Notes: generated by a model from the letters alone, not told the origin. A DNA stretch of 29,744 nt from Rhizoclosmatium globosum (GCA_002104985.1 MCGO01000341.1:1-29744); one strand, 5' to 3'. Positions 9,808-20,185 are shown, counted from the stretch's first letter. Translations and numbers: made by a program.

Positions 9808-11247
9808 ATGACAGGTCAGTCAGAGAGTCTTGGGAGAGAGTCAACGAGCTCCACAAGAAACAAGTTTCGCGGCAGATCATGCAGTCTGCCAGTTTTGGCT
9901 GTGGTGTTCATCCAGACCTTCATTGTGGTGTGTGTTGACTTCACCGATTTGATTTCAAAAGAATCTCAAGCGACCATCTTTCAATAGGCGTCTCTCGTAC
10001 TCGTCATTCCACTCGTCATCGCTTTTCAGTCCATGAATAGTGCAAACAATCTGTCAGTTAACACAGGGCGGAATGTGGCGAATTCGCTCGCACTGAAGAT
10101 CCAAACCATCGAAGGATCTTTGACTCTGAATAACCTGAGTAAGTTAATTTTGTTCCATTCACCTATTTGACTTCTATAAAAAGACAACCTGATCAATCAA
10201 GTAAATTCTGATACGAAGAGCGTATTTACTTCACTCTCTGCATATGTCAACAAGACAAATATGTGGTCGACTTTTAAAAACTTTGCTTACACTGTAGGTC
10301 TTGGAGAGGAGCACTTATGCATGTTAGCTAACATATCTCCAGATGAAATACAAAGGCGCACTAAATATGTATTACGGAACGACCGACAACCGCTTCGTCT
10401 ACGTCCATGGAACAGGAAAGCTCGCAATTTGGGTCACAGTGCCAGCAAACTACGTCCCTGATCCCGCCTGTGGCTCCTTTTGCCAATTCAGCGCGAATTA
10501 TACGCCTGAACAATGGAAGTGGGTCGCAATACGTGACTCAAACAGTGTCTATGGTGATTGGAGTTTCCAGCAACGAAAGCATTATTGACGCGTCGGGGAA
10601 CCTTAAATTCGCAAATGCTTCATCAACGACAAACATTCAATATACAGCCACCTATTTACAAAGTCTTTTGCCTCCTGGGATGAATGACTACACTCTATTA
10701 GATACAAATGGACCCTCAAACTTTGATAAGAATGACTTGTATTTCCAAATGAAAATTATGCAGCAGGAACCGCGTTATGTTATCATCAACGGTGCACCAA
10801 AGTCTGATTATACCGGAAACATTGATTCTGTCTTGCAACAACTCGAAGATACGCTCGCAAACGATGTAAAGCAAATTATTGGTATCGCTGTCGGCGTTTT
10901 CGTTGCAATGGTGTTTGTGTCGTGTGTACTGACGTATTTCACTGTTACGATACCTCTCGCTATGATTACCAAAATCATGATTCAGGTAAACTATTATTTA
11001 TATATTTCATCGTTTCAACTGGGATAAATAGGCAACATCATTTGACTTCTCGGCGTTCAAACAAATGGAAGCCAAAAACGCAAACATCATTACCGAGCTT
11101 GGAACCATGGAAGAAGTCTTTTATAAAATGATTGAAAAGTTTGCTGCTTCCATCAAAGCGAATAGAGAGCTTTCAGGCGCACCGCCAACAACTGGATCAG
11201 CAAGGAATACGACAGGAACTGACGTACGAAAGAAGAATCAACTATAA
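9808..11247 (+). CDS. Two-TM sensor-like membrane protein lacking an output domain
   Basis: Proposed exons: 9808-9927, 9988-10138, 10184-10293, 10343-10985, 11032-11247. The order is a short basic cytosolic start (RNKFRGRSC), TM1 (VLAVVFIQTFIV-ASLVLVIPLVIAF, split by an intron), an ectodomain of about 270 residues with several N-glycosylation-type sites (for example NKT, NYT, NAS), TM2 (IIGIAVGVFVAMVFVSCVLTYF), then a HAMP-like linker and a helical segment (TSFDFSAFKQMEAKNANI ... KMIEKFAASIKANRELSG). Chytrid sensor kinases and cyclases often have this N-terminal plan, but here the protein stops about 20 residues later with no kinase, cyclase or PAS domain. A single-base frame change lies between about 10440 and 10515: the ectodomain reads in one frame up to NYTPEQW and in another from NGSGSQYVTQTVSM. 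Ligand and partner are unknown. It converges with F, with only 45 bases between the stops. Confidence 0.62.
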
Positions 11248-11269
11248 TTCCATACAATTTCAATATATA

Positions 11270-11275
11270 TTTATT
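11270..11275 (-). promoter_or_regulatory. Polyadenylation signal of carboxypeptidase F
   Basis: TTTATT on the plus strand is AATAAA on the minus strand, 18 bases past the stop of F and inside the 45-base gap to the stop of the converging gene G, so the two 3' ends probably overlap. Confidence 0.45.
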
Positions 11276-11292
11276 TAATGAGTATAGAAGTG

Positions 11293-13244
11293 TTAAACTC
11301 GTTCATTCAACTCTAAATCTGATTGACTGTCATAATCCTTCAATCCAGCCCACCCATCTTCTTTCAACGAGTTGTACTTCAGCCGCTCTACAGATCGGCA
11401 TTTACAGAAGCAGACTGACGCAATCACAGCAATGAAAACGATGAGCACGATCGCAAGAATCGAAAATACACTCAAGCCGCCCGCTGTGCAGTTGACACAT
11501 CCAGATGGTTTGAATGTGGGGGTTGGGACGGACGCGTTATTCGCAGCAACAATCGAACCAGTTGTAGTGGCAGACTTTGATGAAGTATTGGCTGACGTTT
11601 TGGTCGTTGATGTCAACGAATTCAACGTTGAGGTGATTACAGTCGATTGGCTAGATGAAGTTGATGATGTTAATACAGTTGAAAGTCCTGCGGATGATGA
11701 AGTCTGATTTCCGACCGTTTGAACTTGAACAGTTGTTGTACTAAGGACTGTCACACGAGTAACTGCACTTGGCGCTTTAAAAGGCCGGACTGGAAGTACC
11801 TGGTCAGGTACTTGAGCAGGAATCTTGGAGTTTTTGATCAAGAAATCAAGGTAGAATAGCATCCCATTCCAGATTTCCTATTGCATCATTCAGTACAAAT
11901 TCGTGAGCAGCTATAAGAAATGACAAACCTCTCCAACTTCGACAATCTCAGAAGGTGGAATATTATAACTGCTTTGACTCCGCAGCTCGATTGTGAAGCC
12001 AGCCATCCCAAGTTTCATAGATTGCCAATCATCCGCACACCCTGAAGCAGGATAGAGTCCAACGGCCTTCTCACTAGTATACTCTTCTTTGCTTTTTTCA
12101 AAAATAGCATCACGAATCCCGTCGCCCAGTTTTTTCAAGATGGCTTCATTAGGAGAATCCACTTGAGTGTAGCCCCAATTACGGAGGATAAGTTGTCCGT
12201 ACGAGTGAAAGTCGATCCCGGAATATCGATTTGGAAAAGATGCGATAAAGTTGGCGGTACCGTTTGTTTCCGGCTCGGAAAATGCGAATGGACCTTGATA
12301 AGTTTCAGAATGTACGTTTGTTGCAGCCCCATACACTCCCCAGTTTCCATCATCCCAGTTTCTATAAAAATTTAGGCAATTCATTACACAAATAGATCAC
12401 GAACCTGTTCAAATCCACGCCAATAGCCCTTGGATTTGGATTACCATTGTCCCTCCTATTCTTCCTCCAATACCGATCATGAGTATGAGTGAATTCATAT
12501 CCATCTGGATTATTCATTGGAGTGATAACAAACTGGAACTTCTTCAAGTAGTTGGCAATACGAGAGTCCTTTGACTTTGTCAATAGTTCGTTGGCAAGAT
12601 ACATGACAGTTGCAGGAGAGATCCACTCTCGAGCATGTTGCATTCCATTCCACCAAATCATTTTCTTTTGAGAGTCTGGAACGCTCTTGTCAGTGATGAT
12701 GATGGCCTGAAACAAAGTGTGAGCGACAGTATCGACCTTCCACACGAACGCACCGGCACGTTCCTTTGTTCGTGGGTCACCGCAATTGAAGGAATATATG
12801 TTGTCAGAGCCGGATACTTTGATGAAAACTCCTCCAGCTTTTCAATAAGGACATCATAACGCTGGAACGCCGTAAAGAATGGATCCACAGCCTCCCTTTT
12901 CCTTCGTTCTGAATACTCTGAATCCTGAAACTGAATTTGCTGCTGTTTCAGAGAGCACGGCAGAAGCGCATTGAGAGCCACAGTTTCATCGTTATCGCGG
13001 GCCCTGACATCAACCTGATCTCCAACGCCCCAGCTATGCGTAAACACCTGTCAAATACGATACTAAGATAAGCTCAAAGTGGGGCAATAAAGGGCTAAGT
13101 TACATCAAAGTGCTGGTTGAGCTGCTCGGCCTGTCCTTCACTCTCAACTAAACATTCATAGAGAGTGGGTGCACTCGATGCTGATAATAACGGCGCTGAA
13201 AGGAGAACTGATGCCGCCACTGTCCACAAAGTACTTGCTTTCAT
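11293..13244 (-). CDS. Membrane-anchored M14 zinc carboxypeptidase F
   Basis: Intact paralogue of E, about 584 aa. Exons on the minus strand: 13244-13104, 13047-12754, 12706-12405, 12361-11929, 11877-11293. It has a signal peptide (MKASTLWTVAASVLLSAPLL), a propeptide starting VFTHSWGVGDQ, zinc ligands His169 and Glu172 in NGMQHAREW and the third His in DFHSYGQLIL, substrate-binding NPDGYEFTH and GVDLNRNWDDG, and the catalytic Glu in GFTIELRS. The last exon diverges from E. After NGMLFYLDFLIKN there is a long Ser/Thr-rich stalk, then SGCVNCTAGGL, a TM helix (SVFSILAIVLIVFIAVIASV), a Cys-containing border (CFCKC) and an acidic cytosolic tail of about 35 residues. The enzyme should therefore be a type I surface carboxypeptidase. 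It is the last gene of a minus-strand run J-I-H-F, 118 bases after the stop of H. Confidence 0.9.
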
Positions 13245-13362
13245 CACTCAGGACTTGGCGGGTAAATGGAACAAAGAGACTTTTTCTAAATATTGAAGGG
13301 AAGAGTATCCAGAAATTGAACAGAATAATAAAAGGAAAGGAAAGAGAAATATGATAGAAACT

Positions 13363-15730
13363 CTAAGCAACCTCTCTGTGTCTCGCAATCTTGACGACCT
13401 TGGATGGTTCATCAATCACCAATGTTCCCACTTCGTTCCCTCTGGTCGTTTTGTCTTCCCCGAAACGAATATACTCTCGACTCAGATGCTCAACAAGCGA
13501 CACCTGACCAATGTCACTGCCACGAATTTTGGTTACAATATTTCCAACAGATTCTCTCATATAGTACAGCGTTCTCAGCGGATTGTCTATCATTTCAACA
13601 CACTTGTCAATATGGGGACCTCCGCCAACAATTAACATCCATGATGAAACGCAGACAACAAGCATCACTGTACTGCAAATAAGAATCGCGATCAGTGCAG
13701 TAGTGATCCATGCAGGAGCTGTGATTTGTCCCCAACCGTCAGATCCCCGATACGCGCACATTGCCGAATCAGTTCTGTCACTTTGACCAAGAACATAGTG
13801 TCCAATAATAGCAATAGAGGCTGCTATACCTTTCCAAGTCGATTGCACGTCATAGAGTCCAGTATTTGCGTCAATCGCCCAATTCAACAGAGATACTTGG
13901 GGTTGTTTGACAGTGTACGATTTTAAATCGGAGCCATTCATGGCAAGCTGAATTCCCTGTGCAATCCATCCAGTAATGTTAGAGTATAGTACTTCTGTGC
14001 TTCCAAACGCTTGGTGAATGGCGCCAAAGTCGTATTTGATAGAATCTCCTAATGGAATAGTGATCTTGTTGTTAACCACAATTTCAATGATAGAATTCAT
14101 TGTCATGGTTGACCATTCATCAGACGTATATCCAAACGTCAATGTTGCAGCTCCAGAAACTACACTAACGAGACATTTCTGATAGACATCGCTTGTGTTG
14201 AAGTTGGCCATGTTATGCGTTCCAGCTGGAAGCTTCACTTGGAAACCAACGTTATAAATTTGACCCCAGTATTCACTTGAGATAATTTTAACTTCGCTGT
14301 TCTTAGTAGGCGGTGCAGTACTAATAATAGGGTCTGTGCAGACAGATTCTATTAAATAAGCAATACCCGGTCCATTCATCTCAAACAATCGGCTCGGCGA
14401 TGCATTCGGTGAAGCCGCCTGACCTCCAATCAACCCTTGGGTCAACGGGAGTCCAAAAACTTCCAAAATTCCCCAGTCTGTCTGCGATCCAAGAACCGTC
14501 GATAAGTCACTAGTAAAATTCCATGGTGTTCTGTATGTTGGAAGCGTGCATGGAAACGTTCCAAGGTACGTGTTTACCGGTTCCCAATCAATGAAGAATG
14601 AAAGTGTCCACATTCCACCTTCTACAAGCAACTGTTTGACAAGTTCAGCTGAAACTTTAAGAATTCAATGCACCCACCAAAGTATATAGCAAAAGTCTGT
14701 TGACAGTGCGACAAGCATCGGGATCTACGTTCGCAAGGCTCGGAAGCGGGGTTCCTCTCTTGTGCGTCTGTAATTCAACTGCCGCAAATCCTTTGCGAAT
14801 AAGCAAGGCCAACTGCCAACCCACGAGTAAAAGAAGCTTCCCCAAAAATGCCATGATGATATGAATCAAATTATATAAGCGAATGGAAGGAATAGTCGTG
14901 TTTAAAACCACGAGAATAATGTAGTAAATAGCGCCAATGAGACAAGCCTCAATAGCTCCAAGAGCCAAAACCTGATATTTTGCATTGTCCATAACCAAGC
15001 GATAAAGTCTGTACTCTTCAGACTCGAGGAACTTTGTTCGCAAATGATCATATTGAATCATCAGTCTTCCAAATGTGGTGTCTAGTTGAGACGACGCAGT
15101 GGAATGTTTTGATTTTCCACCAGCGCTTTGACCACTCACGCTACTGCGCTTAGAGTCAAGTGATAATGCCGTCGCGTTTTGTTGTACGTTACCCTCAAAT
15201 TTAGATTTGTGTATGATGGCCTGAGCCTCCACCGGTCCCACTAAGCCTTTATTGATTGCACTGTCATCTTTATCGTCGCTTGCATCACTTTCATTCATAC
15301 TTTCGTCACTGTTGCCAGGTTTAATCTTTGTAAACGATATTGCCTTCTTCATTCCAGATGATTTCGGCTGTTGCTTAGTCTTCGTTATGATTTCCCGTGA
15401 ATTATATATCGAGGGAACTATAAGTGGCTCAGCGTCTGATTCCTTAGATGGTTCAGCAAACCGTGCAGATTTTCCGATTGAATCTCGACGCAGTTGAAGT
15501 TCTCCCTTGATATCCGAAACGCGTTTGTGCTCGTCTGCAGGAGTCACAGTTTCTACTTCATGGTCAGTAGAAACTGGAGGAGGTGATGTTGTCTTTGATG
15601 GAATAGACAGGGATCGTATAACGCCTTTAACAAAGGGGTTTGTGTCTTTTGCCCTTGCAGTATCTAAGTATAGTACGTCTTGGTTGCTTTTGACGGCAGG
15701 TTTCAAGGGAGGGGGTGGAGACTTGGGCAT
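13363..15730 (-). CDS. Unrecognised four-TM protein with large ectodomain (H, paralogue of I)
   Basis: Not a family I recognise. About 773 aa from exons 15730-14678 and 14631-13363 (47-nt intron). The ATG at 15730 is the first in frame and lies only 63 bases after the stop of gene I. Residues 1 to about 250 are a disordered, Ser-rich cytosolic region with a basic-then-acidic motif (MKKAISFTKIK at 127-137, then Ser/Asp/Glu). Next come FGRLM, LESEEYRLYRLVMDNAKY, TM1 (about 254-277), TM2 (285-311), TM3 (345-368), and an ectodomain of about 285 residues starting near YLGTFPCTLPTYRTPWNF, with Cys and N-glycosylation-type sites. TM4 is about 660-686, followed by a conserved tail (IDNPLRTLYYMRES, VTKIRGSDIGQ, RFGEDKTTRGNEVGTLV, IDEPSKVVKIA). 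The strongest conservation with I is in the cytosolic helix before TM1 and in the tail, which suggests intracellular signalling or assembly contacts. Confidence 0.82.
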
Positions 15731-15771
15731 GTCTGAAGAAAAGGGATTGTCGGAGAATCTCAAAGTCAAAA

Positions 15772-15777
15772 TTTATT
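15772..15777 (-). promoter_or_regulatory. Polyadenylation signal of gene I
   Basis: AATAAA on the minus strand, 17 bases past the stop of I and about 40 bases upstream of the ATG of H. The 3' end of I and the promoter or leader of H share about 60 bases. Confidence 0.45.
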
Positions 15778-15793
15778 TTTAATAGGTAGAGGA

Positions 15794-18128
15794 TTATTGT
15801 ACCGTACGGGTTTTAGCAATCTTGACGACTTTTGCCGGCTCATCCAACACCAGCGTCCCAACATCATTACCTCTTGTGGACTTATCTTCACCAAATCGCA
15901 CATATACTTTTTCTAAATGTTGAACCAGCGAAATCTGCCCAATATCATCCCCACGAATCTTGGTCACAAGTCGTTTGGCGGAATCCCTCATATAATAAAT
16001 TGTTCGCAGAGGATTATCAATCATAGCAACACAACGGTCGATATGATGTCCACCACACACAACCAAGAGCCAAGAACAAACAACTATGACTTCCATAAGG
16101 GCACTGCAAATGAGTCCTACGAGTGCGAGAGTAAGAATCCATTGTGGGGCCGAAATAATACCGTGTCCATCAGCTCCTACATAGGTAATCAAACACGTTT
16201 TAATAAAATAATTCACTGAATTCATTACCTTTGTAGATGCACTTTGTTATGTCTGTGTAATCTGATTGCAACAGAACATAATGCGCCAACACTCCAATTC
16301 CTGTCGCGATGCCTTTCCAGGTACTTGGAGGATCATTGAAACCATTAAGATCTTGTCCCCACAAGTTCAATGATGCTCCCAAAATCCTGTTTGCTGGGTT
16401 CTGCATATCATCTGATTCAAACACCATTTCGACGGCCTGAGAAATCCATTTTGTAATGCTTTCCTGCTTAAACGTTGTATTTCCGAAAGCGTTATGAATA
16501 GCGCCGAAGTCTGTTGTGAAAGAAGACTGTGAATCTAAAAAAAGCTGATTGTTGATGTTGATGTCTTGGATGTATCCTGCTGTGAAGGAACCCCATTCAT
16601 CTGATGTATAAGTGAATGTGACTGTTGCGTCGCCAGTAACAATATTTGCCTGACAGTTCTGAGTGATATCATATTGAGAATATTGAAACATATTATGCGA
16701 TCCTGCTGGCATTCTAATTTCTATACCAACCGTATAAATTGCACCCCAGTATTGACTCGACAGGATTTTTGAGGTCGTAACAGTTGAATTCGGACCATAC
16801 ACAACAACGGGGTCGGCGCAAACAGCTTCTACTAAGTACGCTAAACCAGGTCCATTAAGCTGAAAACTTCTTCCTGGTGCAGCGTTAGGTGATGCAGTGA
16901 TGCCTCCAATGATTCCTGTTGCAAGAGGTAGTCCAACAGACTCCAAAACCGCCATTTCTGTGTTGGCTGCGGCCCAAAGCGGTAAATTATTGGTAAAGTT
17001 CCAGGGAATCCTGTACGTTGGTAAAGTACATGGATATGTTCCGAGATACGTGTCAACTGGGATCCAATCCATCATGTAAGATGTGATCCAAAGCCCAACT
17101 TCCACAAAAAGCAAACAAGACATAAAAATTCTGTTGACTGGCCTACAAGATGCGGGATTTACATTCGAAATATGTGTAAGTGGAACTCCTCGTTTAGAGC
17201 TCTGCATTTCGATTGCGGCGAAACCTTTTCTGACCAGATGGCATAATTCCCATCCCAACATGAGGAGTAATTTTCCTTGGAATGAAACAGCTGCGTGAAC
17301 CAAATTGTAAAATCTGATTGATGGTAACTGATGATTCAACACCACTTGAATAACTAATGCGATTGAAGCAAGAATGAGTCCTTGACAGGTCCCCAGAAAG
17401 AGAATCTGGTATTTAGCATTATCCATAATCATACGATATATGCGGTATTCCTCTGATTCTAAGATCTGAGTTCTCGTTCGTTCTTTGAAGCGCATCATTC
17501 TGCCAAACATGGTATCCTCTTCTCGTGAAGATTGAGAGGAACGTTTTGAACGTATTTGACTAGCTGTTTTACTGAACCCACTTACTTGGGACTCCACTGT
17601 TAACGCGCTATAATTTTGCGTCGACAAAATGCTTCTTCCTCTTTCCTTTGGTATTTGACTATGATTGTTATCTCCTTCACGGTTTTGCAAGTCGTACTCC
17701 AGTTCGCTCCCCTTTCCAACTGCCTCTTGAGTTTCACCTTCCACAAGCGAATCTTCGTCACTGGACTCACTCTCGCTGTCAGCTTTCATCATTGAAAATG
17801 ATATTGATTTTTTGACGCGACTCGTGGTACTTTCCGCGCTCATTGAAAACCTCTTTGGTCCTGGTCCTTTTAGAGCAAATTGAAATGAAGGGCGGCGAGA
17901 CGTGGGCAATGGTGCAACATCGTTAAGCGGAAGTTTGAGTATTGATCCTTTGGTTGACTGGGTGCGCGCGAGGCGAGGTTGTGGAGAGTCAGGTTGGGGA
18001 AATGAGGTAATTATTTCCTCTGGAACCGGGGATATTGGTATAAGTTGCACATCCCTAACAAAAAGAGCTTCGAGATCTTGACCATCAGTGCGTACTTCTT
18101 CTATGGGATCTTGGCTGGCGCTGTTCAT
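15794..18128 (-). CDS. Unrecognised four-TM protein with large ectodomain (I, paralogue of H)
   Basis: About 760 aa from exons 18128-16229 and 16176-15794. The 52-nt intron sits after CIYK, so that Gly-Ala-Asp-Gly follows. Its position differs from the intron of H, and each paralogue is continuous where the other is split. The layout matches H: a disordered cytosolic N-terminus with RVKKSISFSMMK (104-115) followed by a Ser/Glu/Asp stretch, TMFGRMM, LESEEYRIYRMIMDNAKYQ, TM1 (about 241-264), TM2 (273-299), TM3 (333-355), ectodomain beginning YLGTYPCTLPTYRIPWNF, TM4 (WILTLALVGLICSALMEVIVV) and a conserved tail (IDNPLRTIYYMRDS, RGDDIGQISLV, RFGEDKSTRGNDVGTLV, LDEPAKVVKIA). The function is unknown; no enzyme motif was seen. 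The two genes clearly arose by tandem duplication, and the separate introns suggest this was not recent. Confidence 0.82.
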
Positions 18129-18260
18129 TCTTCAAAGATTGGCGCTTCGTTTTGTAGATCCCTTATGAAACAACCCACGATGGAAAAATTATTTGATGAA
18201 TAGGATGAATTCTTGTTAAAATAGAGTATGAATACGATATACTGGAGAGTTATTGATAAG

Positions 18261-19426
18261 TTATTTTTGAGCATCTGCGTGTAAATGATACAAGAGGTTC
18301 ACGAAATTGGAAACAACAGTTAGAGAAAGCAACATCATAGTCCACCCCAAAACCATTTGATCCGCTAAAATTCCGATTGCCGGCGCGTTTGGCATAGCGT
18401 TTCTGACTGTAGGCATTGCAAACAGTAATGTAATACTGAAGACAATCACAGGAAGCTCAACTTTTTTACCGCTTACCCAAGTTGCATGAGCAACAGCAAC
18501 AGCCAGTAGAGCCATAGCCCACATTCCTGCCATAATAATTACTGCGAACGATTTGACAGTCAGATTTCTCTTTCCAGAAACGGCAATTACAACGACCGTG
18601 TTATCATCGTTTGCAATAGGGTCAAATGAAAGAGAATATCTGTAAAGAGTTAGACGAAAATAAGGTTTCGTGTAACAGTTGCAAACACAAACCCCATAGG
18701 AGCCCCATACAACAATGCAAGAACTGGAACAGCCCTCTGAGCCGCTCCATATGTACCCCGCATAACGAACGAGAACGAAAACTCATCAAAGGGATAGTTA
18801 TTCACATCTGCCTCGAAATTTCAGTTTGACACAGCCACAAAAAAACCCCAAACACAAACCAGCATCAATAGCCACAATTCCCGACTGGTCAGTCATAACC
18901 TGACCCGACTTATATACCATCACAGCGTTATTATAGTTCAACGTGATATTCTGACTCGTCGTCACAGAGTAATCGTCAAATTCGCCAACAAATAGCCCTT
19001 CATCAAACTTATCAGTTACAATCAAGGAAACCCCCCCACGAACGGACTAACCACACGGCGCCATCGTCGTCGAAATCTTGACAACCCCATTCGCAGCATC
19101 AACAGACGTAACTCGAACGTACGCTCCAAAGAAACTCTTTGGTTCAATGCCACAGTAATCAGGGCTTGGTGTCGTTTTCCAGGACTCAAAGTTCCCCAGT
19201 TCTGTTGCTGAGATTCCGAATCTGTTCTTTTTGCTGTTGGTCTGACGGGGATATATGTTCAGTGATGGCTTTTTGACAGGGGGTTGAATGGAGGCGTACG
19301 CTTTACCTTTCGGATGTTGACTTCCCGAATTGTGATGAGACCACATATGATTGCGATAAAGAAAAGGACGATGCAGGTGATGTGGATTCTCTTTCGGGTT
19401 ACGCTTGATAGAGTCGGGAATTGCAT
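18261..19426 (-). CDS. DUF4436 family membrane protein
   Basis: Proposed exons on the minus strand: 19426-19307, 19241-19052, 18997-18860, 18807-18693, 18639-18261; 313 aa. A start at 19426 gives MQFPTLSSVTRKRIHITCIV and a first TM helix (HITCIVLFFIAIICGLITI). A luminal or extracellular domain follows (GAYVRVTSVDAANGVVKIST, DEGLFVGEFDDYSV, DADVNNYPFDEFSFSF). The C-terminal half has three hydrophobic segments (FAVIIMAGMWAMALLAVAVA, VIVFSITLLFAMPTVRNAMP, LGWTMMLLSLTVVSNFVNLL). The phrase RNAMPNAPAIGILADQMVLGW is the hallmark RN...P..P.IG...D of DUF4436, whose function is unknown. An in-frame TAG at 19047-19049 is removed by a 54-nt intron (GTTAGT...GATGAAG, 19051-18998) that joins APCG to LFVGEFDDY in phase. 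It lies head-to-tail upstream of I and H. Confidence 0.8.
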
Positions 19427-19804
19427 CTTGATTGAAGGAGGCTTTTTGTTTCATCCCTAGAGCCCCCTTTTCTGTCTTAAAATTGATGGCAGTTGAACTC
19501 TGGGTCGAACTCATTAAATTGCTTCATTTTTTCGAGTATTCTTCTTTGAATGAATCTATATTGGAAACTTATTCCTGTATAATAAGAGTCATGAGCATCT
19601 CATGTAATCCCGTTCTTGTCCTGTCTGGAATTCTAATCCACCATCATCTCCATTACATCAAACGATAAATTCAATCTATTCCCTTCATAGACGACCAATC
19701 CTCTTCTTTTCCCGCGTCACATGAATATTGTCATTGATTTACAACCCTTCCCACCCCTCCCACACCAACCACCACCACCTTCTCCTCCTTCCCCCAAAAA
19801 CAAA
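19427..19804. other. Divergent promoter region between J (-) and K (+)
   Basis: About 380 bases between two divergent starts. The last 80 bases before K are C-rich and pyrimidine-rich (CCACCACC-type runs), a plausible leader for K. An in-frame ATG at 19721 could extend K by 28 Pro-rich residues. No RNA gene or strong TATA box was seen. Confidence 0.45.
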
Positions 19805-20185
19805 ATGCCACCAAAGAAACGCCAACCCCTCACCCGCAAACCCGCCGCCTCAAAAACAACACGCGTAACCAAAAAGTCGTACGCAGAAGCAGCCCGTTCC
19901 GCACGAACCTACGCGGACGCAGCACGCACCGCCGCGCTCTCCACGCCCCCGGAAAGCCCGTCAACGATCAAAAAGAAGCCGGGGAGGAAGCCGAAACGTC
20001 GGTCTAGTGTTGACGATGATGATGATGATGATGATGAGTTGTTTGGGAAGAAGAAGGGGTCGGTGAAACGTGGGAAACAGGGCCCGAAACCAAAGAAGAA
20101 GGTTTCGTTTAGTCATCCTGTTGCGGAGACGAAGGCGAAGGAGGATGCGGGGTCTTCTTCTGGAGGGTTTTGTGTTGTGATGTGA
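19805..20185 (+). CDS. Small basic AT-hook-like protein with C-terminal CaaX box
   Basis: A single-exon 126-aa protein of no family I recognise. The ATG at 19805 has a good context (AAAATGCC); an upstream in-frame ATG at 19721 is possible but would add an unlikely Pro-run leader. The sequence is rich in Lys, Arg, Ala and Ser: MPPKKRQPLTRKPAASK at the start, then two copies of a short repeat (SYAEAARSA, TYADAARTA), then KKKPGRKPKRR, an AT-hook-like core with GRK in place of GRP that can also act as a nuclear localisation signal. An Asp run (VDDDDDDDDE, coded by a GAT repeat) follows, then a second basic stretch (KRGKQGPKPKKKVSF). The protein ends SGGFCVVM. CVVM fits a CaaX box with terminal Met, the usual farnesylation type. 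A DNA-binding protein tethered to the nuclear membrane is a possible reading; it is inference. Confidence 0.65.
   Translation: MPPKKRQPLTRKPAASKTTRVTKKSYAEAARSARTYADAARTAALSTPPESPSTIKKKPGRKPKRRSSVDDDDDDDDELFGKKKGSVKRGKQGPKPKKKVSFSHPVAETKAKEDAGSSSGGFCVVM
20015..20035 (+). repeat. (GAT)7 trinucleotide repeat inside gene K
   Basis: Seven GAT units in a row, preceded by GAC, coding the Asp run of the small basic protein. In-frame length variation would change only the number of Asp residues. Confidence 0.85.

Noticed and set aside
19047..19514. A separate small gene starting MSSTQSSTAINFK upstream of the DUF4436 gene
   Set aside because: The real first exon lies in another frame within this span, encodes the first TM helix, and joins in phase to the downstream exons through a normal intron. 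The 5' part of this open frame is antisense to nothing useful and overlaps the leader and intron.
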